Below, one piece after another: positions 32,815-45,743 of a DNA stretch of 64,000 nt (the first letter of the stretch is position 1; each line of letters begins with the position of its first letter). This stretch comes from Mycocentrospora acerina (taxonomy: Eukaryota > Ascomycota > Dothideomycetes > Pleosporales). The DNA lies in assembly GCA_022701365.1 (NCBI GenBank), contig JAKUHH010000028.1, positions 62,001 through 126,000 on the forward strand. The letters are read 5' to 3'. The notes beneath the pieces were generated by a model that was not told the DNA's origin, made no database searches, and was given only the letters and a program-made list of their open reading frames with translations. The position numbers and the translations under genes are program-made.

Positions 32815-35800
32815 TGATTTGTTGTGTTTTTATTATTGTTGTTGTTATTGTGTTGTGGTGGTTGTTGGAAGGGAGAGGTGAGTAGATAAACGGAGGTGAT
32901 GGTGGATAGGAGGAATGCAGTCGTGTTTACATGCACCCTCGTACATGTAATGATATGTGATGATGTGTGTGATGCTCACACACACTCACACACCCACACA
33001 CCCACACCAGTGTGATAGCTATCAAGTCCAAATTTCATTCCATTGCTCACCGTGTTTGACACATGAAAAATACCTACCATCTCATCATTCACTGTATCAA
33101 CAAGTCGTGCATATCTCACGCGGAAAGCGCCGACACTAGAAAACGCTTCAACCCAAAAGTTTGACTCACAAACTCGTCGGACTCATCCACATGCCCCACA
33201 AGTGAAGTGAGTGAGTGAGTGAGTGCCCTCTCTTCGCGCCCACCCTTCTCGACTACTTTTCCCAAAATAAAGCGACTAATCCAAGATAGTGCTTTTTATT
33301 AGTACCTTCTAAACTCACTCCACCTTTATCATTGAAGCCTACTTATCTACTTACTCACTCACCGTCAGTTGGCCAGTCGGTCGGTGTACGAGCATCAATG
33401 CCTCAAGGCCGACCGGTCCAGTCCAGTCCAGGCCAGTCCAGTCCAGTCTAGGCCAGTCCAGTTCACGCAGTTGTCACAGCCCAGCCTGATCAACTCCCCG
33501 CACACTCTCTATAGTACATGTGAAACCTATTCAGAAGCTCAGATGCGTGTAATCGTGTCTGGCATTACGTGTAAGCAAGGCCGTTGACACGTACACATGC
33601 ATAATTTTTTGTATCCAAGTGCTTGGAATCTTGGTGTAGTAGTGAGTGGATTTCCACGTGTGACAGGAGGGGTTAGTATGCTGTGCAGTACCGTGGGTCT
33701 GTGGTGGATCTGAATAGTGGACGAGTACTTGGTCCGTTGAACCAGGGTTTGGGGGTGGTAGTTACCCTCGTACTCGTACGAAGGTTCTGTGCAAGTTGGT
33801 GACGGGTCGGAGGTGATGGGTGTGGAGTTGTGGACATGCGGTTTGTTATAGGTATAGGCTCAGTTTCAAGGTGTTTGCAGTTGCATCCTTTCCAACCGGC
33901 GGATACCTAGTAGTGAATAGTGATGGCTGGAAGATGGTCAACAAGATCTATGCGGCTCAGATAGGGGCATTCTAAAATTCATTTTCTTGATGCAGTGGTG
34001 GTCTGATTACAGTTTTGCATTCCATATTCGAGATTTACAACGCAGGCGTGCGAGGCGATACGGAAAGACATCCGACGGCACAAGGTACACATGTAGGTGA
34101 GGTTGTAATGGCAACAGTCGGAAAGACAAGTGTGGTGGTCTGAGGCGTGATCTAGACCAAAGCAGGCTGTAGATAAGATGTGGGAATTGTGAAATGCGAG
34201 GGAGGAGCTTTGTGTTGATAGGTTCAGATCAGAACGAAACAGTTGAAGCTCGTATGCTCGTTTGGGTTACGTGATCTTGACCAAACTCCTTGAGCACAAG
34301 AGCGGGAAGTTCTGCCGCAACCTCGATGACGAAATCAACATGGTATCGCTTACAGGTTTTCTACACATGCACTGTTTGTGCCATGGCTCCAGAAACAGCA
34401 GTCTAGATTTAGAGCCGGTGACGTATGAAACGAGAATGTAGCTGGAATGCACGAGGCTAGAGAAGTCTAGAGCTGGCTTATCGATGAGCGAGCAGGAGAT
34501 CTGGGAGCCGGGCAACGTGGACTGCACTTTTGGTGTGATAGGTAATCTTCAGGACGACTCGTGTTTGTATTCTTGCCGAGGATATTCTCGCTCTAATCAA
34601 ACCCTGTGAAATTGGCGACGCATTGAAGAACAAGTTGGTTTCTAGATGCGAGGAGAGCTATTTCAATCATGCTTCCTTGCAAACAAGTACCGTATTGGAT
34701 AAATACGGTAGGGCAGGTTCTGGGAACAGTTACGAAATCTGGACTCGAAAGGCTCAAGCATGCTGTCAGCCTGGCGTGAGCCTCCCTAGTTGTACCCGCG
34801 ACGGTCGTCGGGGAATATAGTCGAAGTAGCCATTCTCCTGCTGCCCTAGCAGTTTTTAGAATAGCCGTCACCAATCGGAGCATCGACTTTGTGGAACACC
34901 CTGTTGACGGATCCACTTTGACTACTTACCCGTTGATAAAATCGTGAATATCGTCAACACCAGTGGGGTATTGTGCCGTGATGACAGACGTCTGGTCCAG
35001 ACCGTTGCCAAGGGCCGCAGTCGATGTTAAGGTGAGTGATGTACACATGTGTTCATATCGTCATACACTACAGACCGGAGTATCAGTAGTCCGCACGAAA
35101 TTAGGGCCTAGTCTCCAATGCGAGTTTAGCATACAGTCAGCCATGGTGCGGGAATTGGCATTGCGACCTTTTGATGTGAGGCGCTCAAGATGCAGTAGCA
35201 GTAGCGTAACAGAAATGCTCGGTCTTGTGTTCCGGTCCGCGGGAAGCCGGTGATTGCATGTCAAAGATGCAAGGAACCAAGAGTGCTCCGGGTCACGTTC
35301 TGCAGTGCTCAAAGTCGTCCATGGCTTCCAGACAGACCCAGCGCAGTCGAGGCAGACATGACATGGTAGACACGTTGCTGTCAACCCGCGTATCGACTGG
35401 CACACCATGGCGCCGGTGCAAATTTGGTGTGCAGTTTCTGGAAAGGCACGTCTGCGCGAATTGTGCCCTGTTGGGGCTAGATGCATCAGAACAAAGGAAA
35501 TCTCGGATGACGGGCGAATGTCAAGGCTGCGAGGCGTCGCAGATTTGGCGTGAAGTCCCAATGGTTGTGACGACGACCAAAATCGGCCAGGCAGAATCGT
35601 TGCGGGCACGAGGTTCGAGTAGTGTGGGAAGTGCATCTGTCTGGTCGCGGAGGTAAGCGCTTTCCCAAACCAGGGCTGTGATGGACGTGTAGGCCCCACT
35701 CTCCTGCCAGATGAGGAATACCGCACTTCTTTCAAAGATGGAATTTGATGAAAGAAGAAATCAGTGCGATGCAGCTTGCGTGTTTTCAGCTCATCTCTCA

Positions 35801-37349
35801 ACCGCTCTTGAAGGGTAATGCGATCGTCGGACGGGCAGCGTGGCTGGAGGGCATGGGTGTCAAGATGCCTTCGAGGATTGGCCGCAGGGCTCGCTTTGCT
35901 TATTGCTCAGGACTTAAGTGTGCCTGCTGAAGCTTCGCAGAGTGCGAACGCCATGTAACGTCACCCTTGCACAGGACTATGCAGCAAATGCCCAGACGGG
36001 CTGCTTGCCGTTCAAGGGGAAGCCTGCAACCGTGTGCAGAGAGTGGCCAGCAATGTGGCCAGCAAGGTGGCCAGCTAGGACGAGCGGTCGTTGGAGAAAT
36101 AGCCACGCCTGGCGTGCAGACGAGTCAATCGATCGAGCTAGCGGGCTGTAGTGGACAGCGCCCCATATTCTTATTTGCAGAAGGTTTCGCGGACTGGCGG
36201 GCATTGGACGTCGGCTGGAGCTCAGGGTCGCTGTACAGCATGCCATACAGTCTGTAATTGTACATGACGCAACGCGCCTGGCGCCCAGGAGGCTGGAGGG
36301 TAGGAGATGCATTTCGTCCGGCAGTGCGAATGCTGACCGGTGTAGAGCTGAGACTTGGGTTGCATTCCACAGGCACGTCCCCTCAGCGTCTCAGTCCAGA
36401 GAGCGTGGTGCTAGCTGGCCGCGTAGTGTACCACGGCAGCATGCAGTCGCACCGTGTATACACATGATGCAATCAGAATGACAGGCACTCGAATTGCTCC
36501 CGCACCTGCATGCAGCCCTCGTCCCCAGGCCAGGATCCTGTCGTGCTGATGCGAGTCGCAACGAGCGACTGTTGGCGCTACTCGTCGACGGGGGGGACTT
36601 CCGCGCCGGAGGTCGGGTTGGCACCAAAGGCCGAGCGGAAAACAGCCTTCAGATCTAGTGGGTCTAGCTGCGTCAATCAGACGCGGCCCAGACTGGTTCT
36701 GCTCCACTTTTCTAGCTGTGCAAGAGCCAAGCGTCACGTCTCCCGTGTCGATCAAAGATGCCTTCCAGAAACAACAATCATGGTGCTTTCGCCCTCAGCT
36801 CGAGGGCACGACAGTTGTTCGGGGCGGGGGGTCAGGCGTACGCTCGTTACAGTCAGGTACGGCACCCCCCAACTTCCGCCTTGTCTTTGCACTCACCGAC
36901 GGTCGCGTTCGGGGTCGCAAGCAAGCGCTGAGGCCTCCACGGCATCGGCATAGGTTCTAGATCGCCTTCGAGCGTAACCTGCGGCCAGACCTCTTGTGTG
37001 ACTTTAGCAGCTCTGAGCGGACGGCCTTTGCATACGAATCATATCGCCGATGGCGCCCTTCATCCCTCGCATCCCACTCCTTGTCCTGTACACCACTGCT
37101 TTTCCCTCCCTGTAACTCTGCCTCCGCAATTCTGCTGTCTGTTAGTCAGCCTTGTCCGCATTCGACTGTGCTGCATATCCGCCCTCGTTAGCCAAGCTCT
37201 GGTCTCGCCATTCTCCAACAGATCGCCTCGCTTTGTTTACCCACAACGTGGCCTCGCATTCTTTGAATACTATCAACTCGGAAGTCCTGGATCATCTCAG
37301 ACCCCTGCATCGCCAAAGGTCGATCCCGCCCGGATGGGATTCTGAAAAC
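32815..37349. other. 4.5-kb region without recognisable gene
   Basis: This is the largest gap in the window, between the STT4 stop and the histidine-kinase ATG. It contains CA/CCCACA runs (32966-33008), a GAGT run (33205-33225) and a CCAGT array (33411-33463). The longest frame, 35061-35801 minus (246 codons), has a random-looking Arg/Ser/Thr/Pro-rich translation. The rightmost part (36960-37349) is C/T-rich and likely the 5' leader of the kinase. No tRNA box, transposase or conserved motif seen. A non-coding RNA or a fast-evolving multi-exon gene cannot be ruled out. Confidence 0.5.
33411..33463. repeat. CCAGT / GGCCAGT tandem repeat
   Basis: About 50 bp of ccagt units with ggccagt and tctagg variants, roughly 600 bp downstream of the STT4 stop codon. 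A 15-bp word (gtcagttggccagtc, about 33364-33378) just before it also occurs at 14558-14572. Confidence 0.85.
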
Positions 37350-40175
37350 ATGGAGAAAGCTTCCCACGCGTCTGTTCCACCTGATATAATCGAGAGGCAG
37401 TCTCTTGCTCTCTCGCGACCAATGCCAGGTACCGTCGCTCATGCCGGCGAGCAGGGCTTCAAGGAAGAGTTGTCACGACTTTACGACCCAGTTGAAAGCA
37501 ACACTCTGGAACGAGTCGTTGGACTAAAGGACGCCCTCCGCAACGCCGATACCGATAGCTTTTGGGCTTTGCTCACTGAAGGCATAGCTCACATTACCGA
37601 TGCCCAATATTGTTTCGTGTCCAAGAGGGTTCTGGTCGACGACAAAGATGTTGCTGTGGAAATGCCACCGATTGGAGAACCTGGATCCTGTCTTATGGGT
37701 GAAGCTTTTTACATCAACGATGACCACGGCAATGGACCTGGCCACATTCGAAACTTCAAGTATCACGCCTACCAATGCCCCTGCGCCTACATGAAACACG
37801 ACAAAATCTTCATTATCCCAGAGAGACTAAATGAATTCATCATCAACAATCCCAACGACTTGATTATACCGGGAGAGGCCTATCTTGGAATTCCATTGTT
37901 TTGGGAGGGAAAGTCCTTCGCGCATTTCGGTGTCATGTGGAACGAAGAGGCCGCTGCACGCCGTGTGCTTCCTTGGAGTTTCTTGGAAATGATACTTCAC
38001 AACTTTGAAGATCTAATTCTTGATCGTTTACTCGAGGGTGATTGTTTTGCAAAAGCAGCGCAGCCCATGGATCGTGGGCAGCCCAAGATTGTCCCCCACA
38101 ACGCCGTCTCGGTTGCCCAGTCTTTGAAACCGTATGCCAGGAGCCTATCACATGAGTTGCGAACACCAATGCAAGGCGTCGTTGGTATGCTTGATGTTAT
38201 GATGGCCAATGTCAAGGAAGCTGCAGAAACGATGGAAATTAACGCACAAACTCGCAATATGCTCGACACTATTAGGGAGAACATTGAAGCCGTTCAAGGT
38301 TAGTTTTGTCTTTTTGAGAGTGAAGGCTTCACTTTTCTTGCGCATTTCAGCTGGTCCTACAGCCGTGACACTATCTTAATGGCAACGGATATGCGCAATG
38401 CATGACATGTAATCAGTGCTAACTAAACCACAGACAGTTCAAGACGTGCAGTTGAAGCGGCTGACAATGTTGTTCACGCCTACGACATGAATATGGGTGT
38501 TCCAGAAACCCCACTCTCTTCGCTAGATCAAACACCCAATCAATGGAATAGCTTTTGGAGTGAAATGCGACCTGATCTCTTAATTTCTGGCAATCATAAG
38601 GTTAGCAACCAATTTCGTGGAGTCAAAAGAACAAGAGAGCAAATGTCACGAGCCAATACCCATTCTCAAACACGGGTAGTCAAGAACACTCGCCAACGTA
38701 TTCGAGACTCTTTTTCCTCAGAGCCTCCCACTCGGGGCGCAATGTCCTGTCCTCCTGACGTGAGCGTGAATAATCTGGATCAACGAGAGAACGACTGCTC
38801 CCACAAAACTTCATCTGGCCAATGTGTGTCGACAACTTCTCCAATGTTTGCATCAGAGCATTCTAAAGTTCCTGGGCTTCGGCACACAAATGTGAGGGAA
38901 GTACTCCAGTATGTCATCAACGACGCACTCAAAGTTGGTGGCAGGCCAGACTCGGCCGTCGCTGAAGCAACGGAAACAGGAGAGCGAATTGAGGTGCACA
39001 CACGCAGCTCAGACAACGAAGCGCACACGAAATGGATCGAATGGAACGTTTCCCCTGATGTACCAGATACGATTGTGATTGACGAGAGAGACTTGGCAAA
39101 GATGATCTCTTGCGTTGCGCTAAACGCCATCAAATTCACACAAGACGGTCTGATCCAACTAAACGCAACTCTTAGTTCCAAGGACCGCTATATTACTATC
39201 AATGTCAAGGACACTGGCTCTGGCATTCCAGCCGCCTTTTTGCCCAAACTTTTCAAACCGTTCTCACGAGAAGATGATTCCATGACACGACAGAGTGAAG
39301 GCCTAGGCCTAGGATTAATGGTTGCCAAGGGAATTGCAAGAAAGCTCGGTGGCGATCTGTTCTGCTTGCGCTCCCACGTGTCTGGACCTAGCAGAGGCTC
39401 CGAGTTCGAATTGCGTGTTCCCCTCACGCCAGGGGAGATATGTAGTCGGCCATCGTCAGTGTCGGGATCACCCACTCCTTCGGTCAAGTCCCGTATGTCA
39501 ATCGACCCCGAAGTATCGCACCTTGATGTTTCTTGCGCGCCTATAACTCCACCCCTAGCTGTCGATGCGTTCAAGAACGAACTTGATTGTCCAGGACCGA
39601 TTGCACCACCAAATACTCCCGCCATTACCATTGATGCCAATTCCGTGCCTAGCAACCTTGGTCTGGTGACACCGCGGCGAATTGCACCACCTCCGCACCA
39701 CCGCACCATTTCTAATGAATATGACTCGCAGTCCGCTGACCTTGCAAAACAATTGCCATTGAATATCCTTTTAGTGGACGATAACTCAATCAACCGTCGT
39801 GTTTTGGTCAGCATGCTAGGAAGACTGGGCTACAAGAACGTCATTACAGCATTCAATGGGAATGATGCCGTTGAAATTATGAGGCGCAATGCGCTTGCCC
39901 CTGCGTCTGAGGCCATTGACGTGGTGTTGATGGACTTGTGGATGCCATTACTAGACGGATTCCAGGCTGCCGAGGTAATTCTCGAGATGCAGGACTTGAA
40001 GCTAGCAAACAGAACACCAACGATTCTAGCAGTCAGCGCAGATGTGACCGATTCAGCCCTAGAGAGGGCCGGCAAGTGCGGGATGAGGGGATTCATCACA
40101 AAGCCCTTTGTGACGAGAGACATTGCCCGGTTGATCCGGACGTATTGTGCGGATAAGCATCAGGCTCATCATTGA
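37350..40175 (+). CDS. Hybrid histidine kinase with N-terminal GAF-like domain and C-terminal receiver
   Basis: Two exons, 37350-38298 and 38434-40175, joined across a 135-bp GT-AG intron; 896 residues. The start is the first ATG in frame (MEKASHASVPPD); the open frame upstream lacks an ATG. Residues about 45-225 look like a GAF-type sensor with a cluster ending QCPCAYMKHDKIF. The phospho-acceptor H-box is SLSHELRTPMQG (H268). A low-complexity insert of about 150 residues separates it from the ATPase domain, which has N-box ALNAIKFTQDG, G1 DTGSGIP and G2 GLGLGLMVAKGIARKLGG. The receiver domain starts ILLVDDNSINRR, with phospho-acceptor D817 in LMDLWMP and lysine in FITKPF. No transmembrane segment, so it is likely cytosolic. 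Such kinases feed the Ypd1-Ssk1/Skn7 phosphorelay in fungi. The exact fungal HK group and the stimulus are unknown to me. Confidence 0.92.
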
Positions 40176-41257
40176 GGTCTAGTAATGGCCTGCCTGGCTC
40201 GCAGCATTTACTTTTTTTTCCCTTATGTTGCACATTGTGCTTGGAGATGCACTTGACCTTGTCCTACGATACCTATAGTTTGTAATGCTGTCGGGGCATG
40301 GAACGTCAGCTTGTCATTTTCTTTGGTTCACATATTATTTTGGCTAGGGCGCTCCTGTGAGGCGAGATTTGCCCAAGATTCTTTTTTGTCACGATACCTT
40401 TGAGCGATGTAAGATGTCTGGAAGGGAGCAGACTACGACTAGTAATGAAAACTGTACTACAAGTAACGTGAAACCCTTTATTTTACAAATCGAAAGTATT
40501 CATTTCGTTGCAGAAGTGAAAACGACAAGGCTCATGTCAGTGCAGACAAATCTGAGCTGCATGCCTATGCGGGTCGATGCAGCCAAGCGAGCGTGAAGTC
40601 ATCTTTGGGGTGAATCGGATGTGGGGGGCATTCCCGCCTAGGCCAAATCGCGGGGCATAAAACGCCGCGATTCTGAATGCAGGCACCGGCACCATGATTT
40701 GTGGACACGATGATGCAGGTGGAAAAAACGTGATCAAGAATGTTTCACAACCTACTTCCTCCCACGTTGTGCCTGCAGGGCGAGGCAGAAATGAATTCGG
40801 ATTTGCAGACGAATCATGGAATGCACGCTTGAAACGTGGGTGCGCGTGACGAGGGACAAGAGTAGTGAGTGGAGGCCTAGTACGGAAGTCTGTGGCTAAG
40901 CTAGCGCGTTCCTCACTGGTGGCGATGGAGAGGACAGATTTCTCGAGCTTCGTTCCGAGTACCGTACTTTCTAGAAACCCATCGTGCCGGTTTTCCATTG
41001 CAAGCCGCCGTTCAATCTTTGAAATTTCTTCTTCTGTTTTTTTCCCTCTCTGCTCGCTGCGCTTGTGGAAGTCGGTCATTTGAATACTTGCGCCCTCAGC
41101 TATCTATCTGTAATCTAGGAATCGCGTCCACTTTTTTTCCCCCCCTTCGGCTACGATATCTACCCACGTCTTTGCCGGCTCTTCGTAAATTGTATCGCGC
41201 GACACGCACGCGATTTACACGCAATCGAAGCAACTGGTGAAGCTGCAGAAGGAAGAT
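40176..41257. other. Intergenic region upstream of the Ca2+-ATPase
   Basis: About 1.1 kb. It holds the 3' region of the histidine kinase and the promoter/leader of the Ca2+-ATPase. The last 250 bp are C/T-rich with poly-T and poly-C runs, typical of a fungal leader. The frame at 40537-41079 minus has no recognisable domain. Confidence 0.5.
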
Positions 41258-44200
41258 ATGGAGAATGCGTACACAAAGTCGCCTGGAGAGGCGCTGAAGC
41301 ACTTCCAGGTCACAGAGGGTAAGGGGCTTTCAGAGCAGCAGGTCAAGAGTCTGCGCGAGAAGCACGGCAGAAATGCCCTGCCAGAGGAGCCTCCCACGCC
41401 CATCTGGGAGCTTATACTCGAGCAGTTCAAGGATCAGCTGGTCATTATCCTGCTTGGTTCTGCAGCGGTATCTTTTGTGCTTGCGCTGTTCGAAGATGGC
41501 GAAGGCTGGACGGCATTTGTGGATCCTGCAGTTGTGAGTGGTTTCCTCTCCAGGGAAAAACAGTATGACATGCGCTAACGAGGTTTTCACACGCAGATTC
41601 TCACCATTCTCATCCTGAACGCCGTTGTTGGTGTGTCACAAGAGACCAGCGCTGAAAAGGCTATTGCCGCCCTCCAGGAGTACTCGGCCAACGAGGCCAA
41701 GGTTGTCCGCGACGGGCACATTACGCGCGTAAAGGCCGAGGATTTGGTACCTGGAGACATCGTGTCGGTGACGATTGGTGACAGGATTCCCGCCGACTGC
41801 AGGATCTTGTCTATCCAGAGCAACAGCTTCAACATCGACCAGTCCATCCTCACGGGCGAGAGTGAAAGTGTGTCCAAGGACATTCGGGCCATTGAAGATG
41901 CGAATGCTGTTAAGCAGGATCAGGTCAACATGCTATTCTCTGGTACGACTGTCGTTACTGGACACGCGAATGCGCTGGTTGTTTTGACTGGTGGAAACAC
42001 GGCCATTGGAGACATTCACGAGAGCATCACTTCGCAGATTTCGCAGCCCACCCCGCTCAAGAACAAGCTCAATGACTTTGGTGACACACTTGCCAAGGTT
42101 ATCACCGTCATTTGCATTCTCGTCTGGCTCATCAACATCCGCAACTTCAGCGACCCGTCCCACGGAAGCTTCACAAAGGGTGCCATCTACTACCTCAAGA
42201 TTGCCGTGTCACTCGGAGTGGCTGCTATCCCTGAGGGTCTTGCTGTTGTCATCACAACTTGCTTGGCTCTCGGTACACGCAAGATGGCTGCAAGGAACGC
42301 TGTTGTCCGAAGTCTTCCATCTGTAGAGACTCTGGGAAGCTGCAGCGTCATCTGCTCGGATAAGACTGGTACCTTGACCACTAACCAAATGAGCGTCAGC
42401 AAGGTCGTTTTCATCAGCGAAGATGGTAAGGGTCTTGAAGAATTCGATGTTGAGGGAACCAGCTTTGCCCCCGAGGGTAAGATCTCTTTCCAAGGAAAGC
42501 CAATCCAGAATCTTGCTGCTTCTTCCGCAACCGTCCGACAGATCTGCGAAGTTACTGCGCTTTGCAACGAGGCCGCACTCTCATACGACAACAAGAACGG
42601 AACATATGCGCTCGTCGGTGAGCCCACTGAGGGCGCCCTTCGTGTTCTAGTCGAGAAGCTGGGTACCCCCGACACCAACTTCAACGCGAGCCGAGCCAGC
42701 ACCTCTCCTGAAAACCTAGTGAACTACTCAAGCGACTTCTACGAAAACCAGTACTCCAAACTCGCGACATTCGAGTTCTCCCGCGATCGTAAGAGCATGT
42801 CTGTTTTGGTCGAGAGCGGCAACTCAAAAAAGCTTTTGGTCAAGGGCGCTCCTGAGTCTATTCTTGATCGATGCAGTGAAGTTGTTATTGGCAAGAACGG
42901 AAAGAAGGTTCCTCTCGTCGCATCACTCGCCAAACTCATTCAGCAAGAAATTGTTGAGTATGGTAACCAAGGTCTCCGTGTCATTGCGATAGCTTCCGTT
43001 GAAGATGTTGGATCCAACCCCCTTGTATCCAGGGCCAAGACTACAAAGGAATACGCCCAATTGGAGCAGAACATGACTCTTATCGGTCTCGTAGGCATGT
43101 TGGATCCTCCTCGCGCTGAAGTTCGAGCTTCGATTGCCAAGTGCCGCTCTGCTGGTATCCGCGTTGTCGTCATCACTGGTGACAACCAGAACACGGCCGA
43201 GAGCATCTGCCGACAGATTGGTGTCTTTGGTCAGGATGAGGATCTTACCGGAAAGAGCTTCACTGGCCGCCAATTCGATGACTTGAGCGACGCCGAGCAG
43301 ATGGAGGCAGCCAAGCACGCCTCGCTGTTCTCGCGTACTGAGCCCACACACAAGTCGAAGCTTGTGGATCTCCTACAAAAAGCCGGCGAGGTCGTCGCTA
43401 TGACTGGTGATGGTGTCAATGATGCGCCTGCTCTCAAGAAGGCTGATATTGGTGTTGCCATGGGCTCAGGAACTGATGTCGCTAAACTCGCTGCCGATAT
43501 GGTCCTCGTAGACGACAACTTCGCCACAATCGAGGGTGCTGTCGAGGAAGGCCGCTCCATTTACAACAACACCCAACAGTTCATCCGCTACCTCATCTCG
43601 TCCAACATTGGCGAAGTTGTCTCCATCTTCCTCACAGCTGCCATGGGCATGCCTGAGGCTCTCATCCCCGTCCAACTTCTCTGGGTCAACCTTGTTACAG
43701 ATGGTCTTCCCGCTACCGCACTCTCCTTCAACCCTGCTGATCACGACATCATGAAGCGCCAGCCTCGCAAGCGTGACGAGCCACTGATTGGAGGCTGGCT
43801 GTTCTTCCGTTACATGGTCATCGGCACGTACGTCGGCGCCGCGACCGTCTTCGGTTACGCATGGTGGTTCATGTTCAACTCTGCTGGCCCACAAATCTCT
43901 TTCTACCAGCTCCGCAACTTCCACAGCTGCTCAGCCAAGTTCCCTGAAATTGGCTGCGAGATGTTCGCCGATGCGTCTGCCAAGTCTGCATCTACTGTTT
44001 CGCTGTCGATTCTCGTTGTCATTGAGATGCTGAACGCTATGAACGCCCTGAGTTCCTCGGAGAGTCTGCTCACACTTCCATTGTGGAAGAATATGATGCT
44101 TGTCTATGCCATCTGTCTCTCCATGGCACTGCACTTTGCGCTGCTCTACGTGCCTTTCTTGCAAGGTCTCTTCAGTGTCATTCCTCTCGACTGGACTGAG

Positions 44201-44410
44201 TGGAAGGCCGTCCTCTTCATCAGTGCGCCCATCATGTAAGTCTCCCCCTTTTTACATTCACGCAGAAATGAGAAAACAGTTTGCTAATACGAAAATAGTG
44301 TCATCGATGAAGGACTCAAGTTCCTCGAGCGTGCATACTTTATGCAGAAGGGAAGCTTGAACTCTGATGTCGCGGCGCGTGTGCAGAATGGCCGACCGAA
44401 GAAGGAATAG
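41258..44410 (+). CDS. nca-1: SERCA-type P-type Ca2+-ATPase
   Basis: Three exons, 41258-41533, 41597-44235 and 44299-44410, giving 1008 residues, the expected SERCA length (about 1000). Both introns are 63-bp GT-AG. The start ATG gives [13 protein letters not shown], matching the SERCA N-terminus. Motifs in order: [16 protein letters not shown] (M1), actuator TGES in [10 protein letters not shown]4 Ca2+-site VAAIPEGL, phosphorylated D347 in [13 protein letters not shown], nucleotide-binding [11 protein letters not shown], hinge [18 protein letters not shown]5-M6 with [10 protein letters not shown] and [13 protein letters not shown]. The protein pumps Ca2+ from cytosol into the ER using ATP. 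Yeast lacks a SERCA; in Neurospora the equivalent is NCA-1, so the symbol is by analogy. The last exon adds a short cytosolic tail (RPKKE end) with no autoinhibitory domain visible. Confidence 0.97.
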
Positions 44411-45743
44411 AGGGCAATTGACTGTTTAGATGGATGATATTTCAGGTAGTGTAAGCGTATAGAAGAAGTTGAAGAAAGGTCATGTGCTTGTAAACATACC
44501 CCAAGAACGTATAGATCGGTTAGGAAGAATATCTCTTTGTCGATACAAGACTTTGACATGAATCAAATTACTCTCTACTTTGCCATTGCTATCTTCTCAT
44601 CTTCATTCGCTTATCAAGTGACATTTTCTTTGCTGCTTGAAGTGATGATTGATGTCTGTGTGTTCTTAATGAGAGTTGAGTGTCGACTTTGATGATGCAC
44701 TGCGCTCGGTTTCTGGGTGCCGCCCTGTGGACATCCGACTGCCCTTATCTTGCCACCACTGCAGAACGACCAAATTGTCGGATCCCCCCCCCCAATCCCC
44801 CGGTGTATTTAAAATAGTTCAAAGATTTTAGTTTGAATTTGCGCCGTTTATTCGCCGTCCCGTTCTAGGCCTGTCAGGTCGATAATAATGATAATACGGC
44901 ATTTTCCGGAATCTTATTTTGATTTACCAATTTTTGTTGATCCTTTGCCAGCTGTCGGCATGCATCCTCAGTGTGGCAACTGTTTCACCCAACAAATGGC
45001 CATTATGGTTATGTGATGATATAGTTTGAAAAACTATCCATGAGCAGCGCTATGCAAGCCTTTGGAATGTAGCATCCGGATGCTCCGAGACCGCCTGAGA
45101 GGGCATAAAATGTTGTGTGGATTGGTTCTTCAAGGTTGAGAAGGCCGTGAGGCACAGCAATTGAGAATTCTTCAACCCGAGACATGAGACGTGAGCTCTA
45201 GTTATTCTAAGCGGAGTTGAAGAGGACATTAGGCTGGAGATTTTAATCACCAAATTAACATTATTCATTACTTCAGAGTAAGCTACACGTTCACTTCAAA
45301 GGAAGTAAAGTGGGAAAGCTTGCATAAAAATCTTAGTAAACCCAAAACTAGGTAAGGGTGAAGACAGGTCGTAGTGATCATCCGAAGTTGCCCGCTGTTG
45401 CCATCTCTACATGAAGATTTCTGGACTGATCTCCCACTGCAAGTCTCGTCATAATGCATTGATACCAGAATTTCCGGTCGCAGGTGTTCAGTGTGAGTGG
45501 ATAGCTGTAGATCCGCACTCCGACATTCCACGATCTGAAGCCTTGATTTTTCAGGAGAATGACATATAAAACCGTAAGATTATGTTGTTTTACAATACTC
45601 ATCTCGTCCGTACCAACCCTAAAAATTTGTCCTGCTAGCCTGAGACTTGTATCAAAGTGTTTGAATCACCTATTTCGCATTCTTCTGAAAATTTCTCGCA
45701 GTCCCAATTGGCTTACCCACTGAGCGCCAGTGCCTCTATCAAC
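44411..45743. other. Intergenic region between Ca2+-ATPase and multicopper oxidase
   Basis: About 1.3 kb, AT-richer than the preceding coding block, with a C-run at about 44790. No credible coding frame. The right end holds the promoter of the multicopper oxidase locus. Confidence 0.5.
45565..45570 (+). promoter_or_regulatory. Candidate TATA box of the multicopper oxidase locus
   Basis: TATAAA within gacatataaaaccg, about 175 bp upstream of the ATG at 45744. Motif match only. Confidence 0.35.

Noticed and set aside
35061..35801. 246-codon minus-strand frame in the 4.5-kb gap
   Set aside because: Longest frame there, but random-looking composition, no conserved motif and no splice-linked partner exons.
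40537..41079. 180-codon minus-strand frame upstream of the Ca2+-ATPase
   Set aside because: No domain, overlaps the promoter/leader of the pump gene; composition unlike neighbouring genes.
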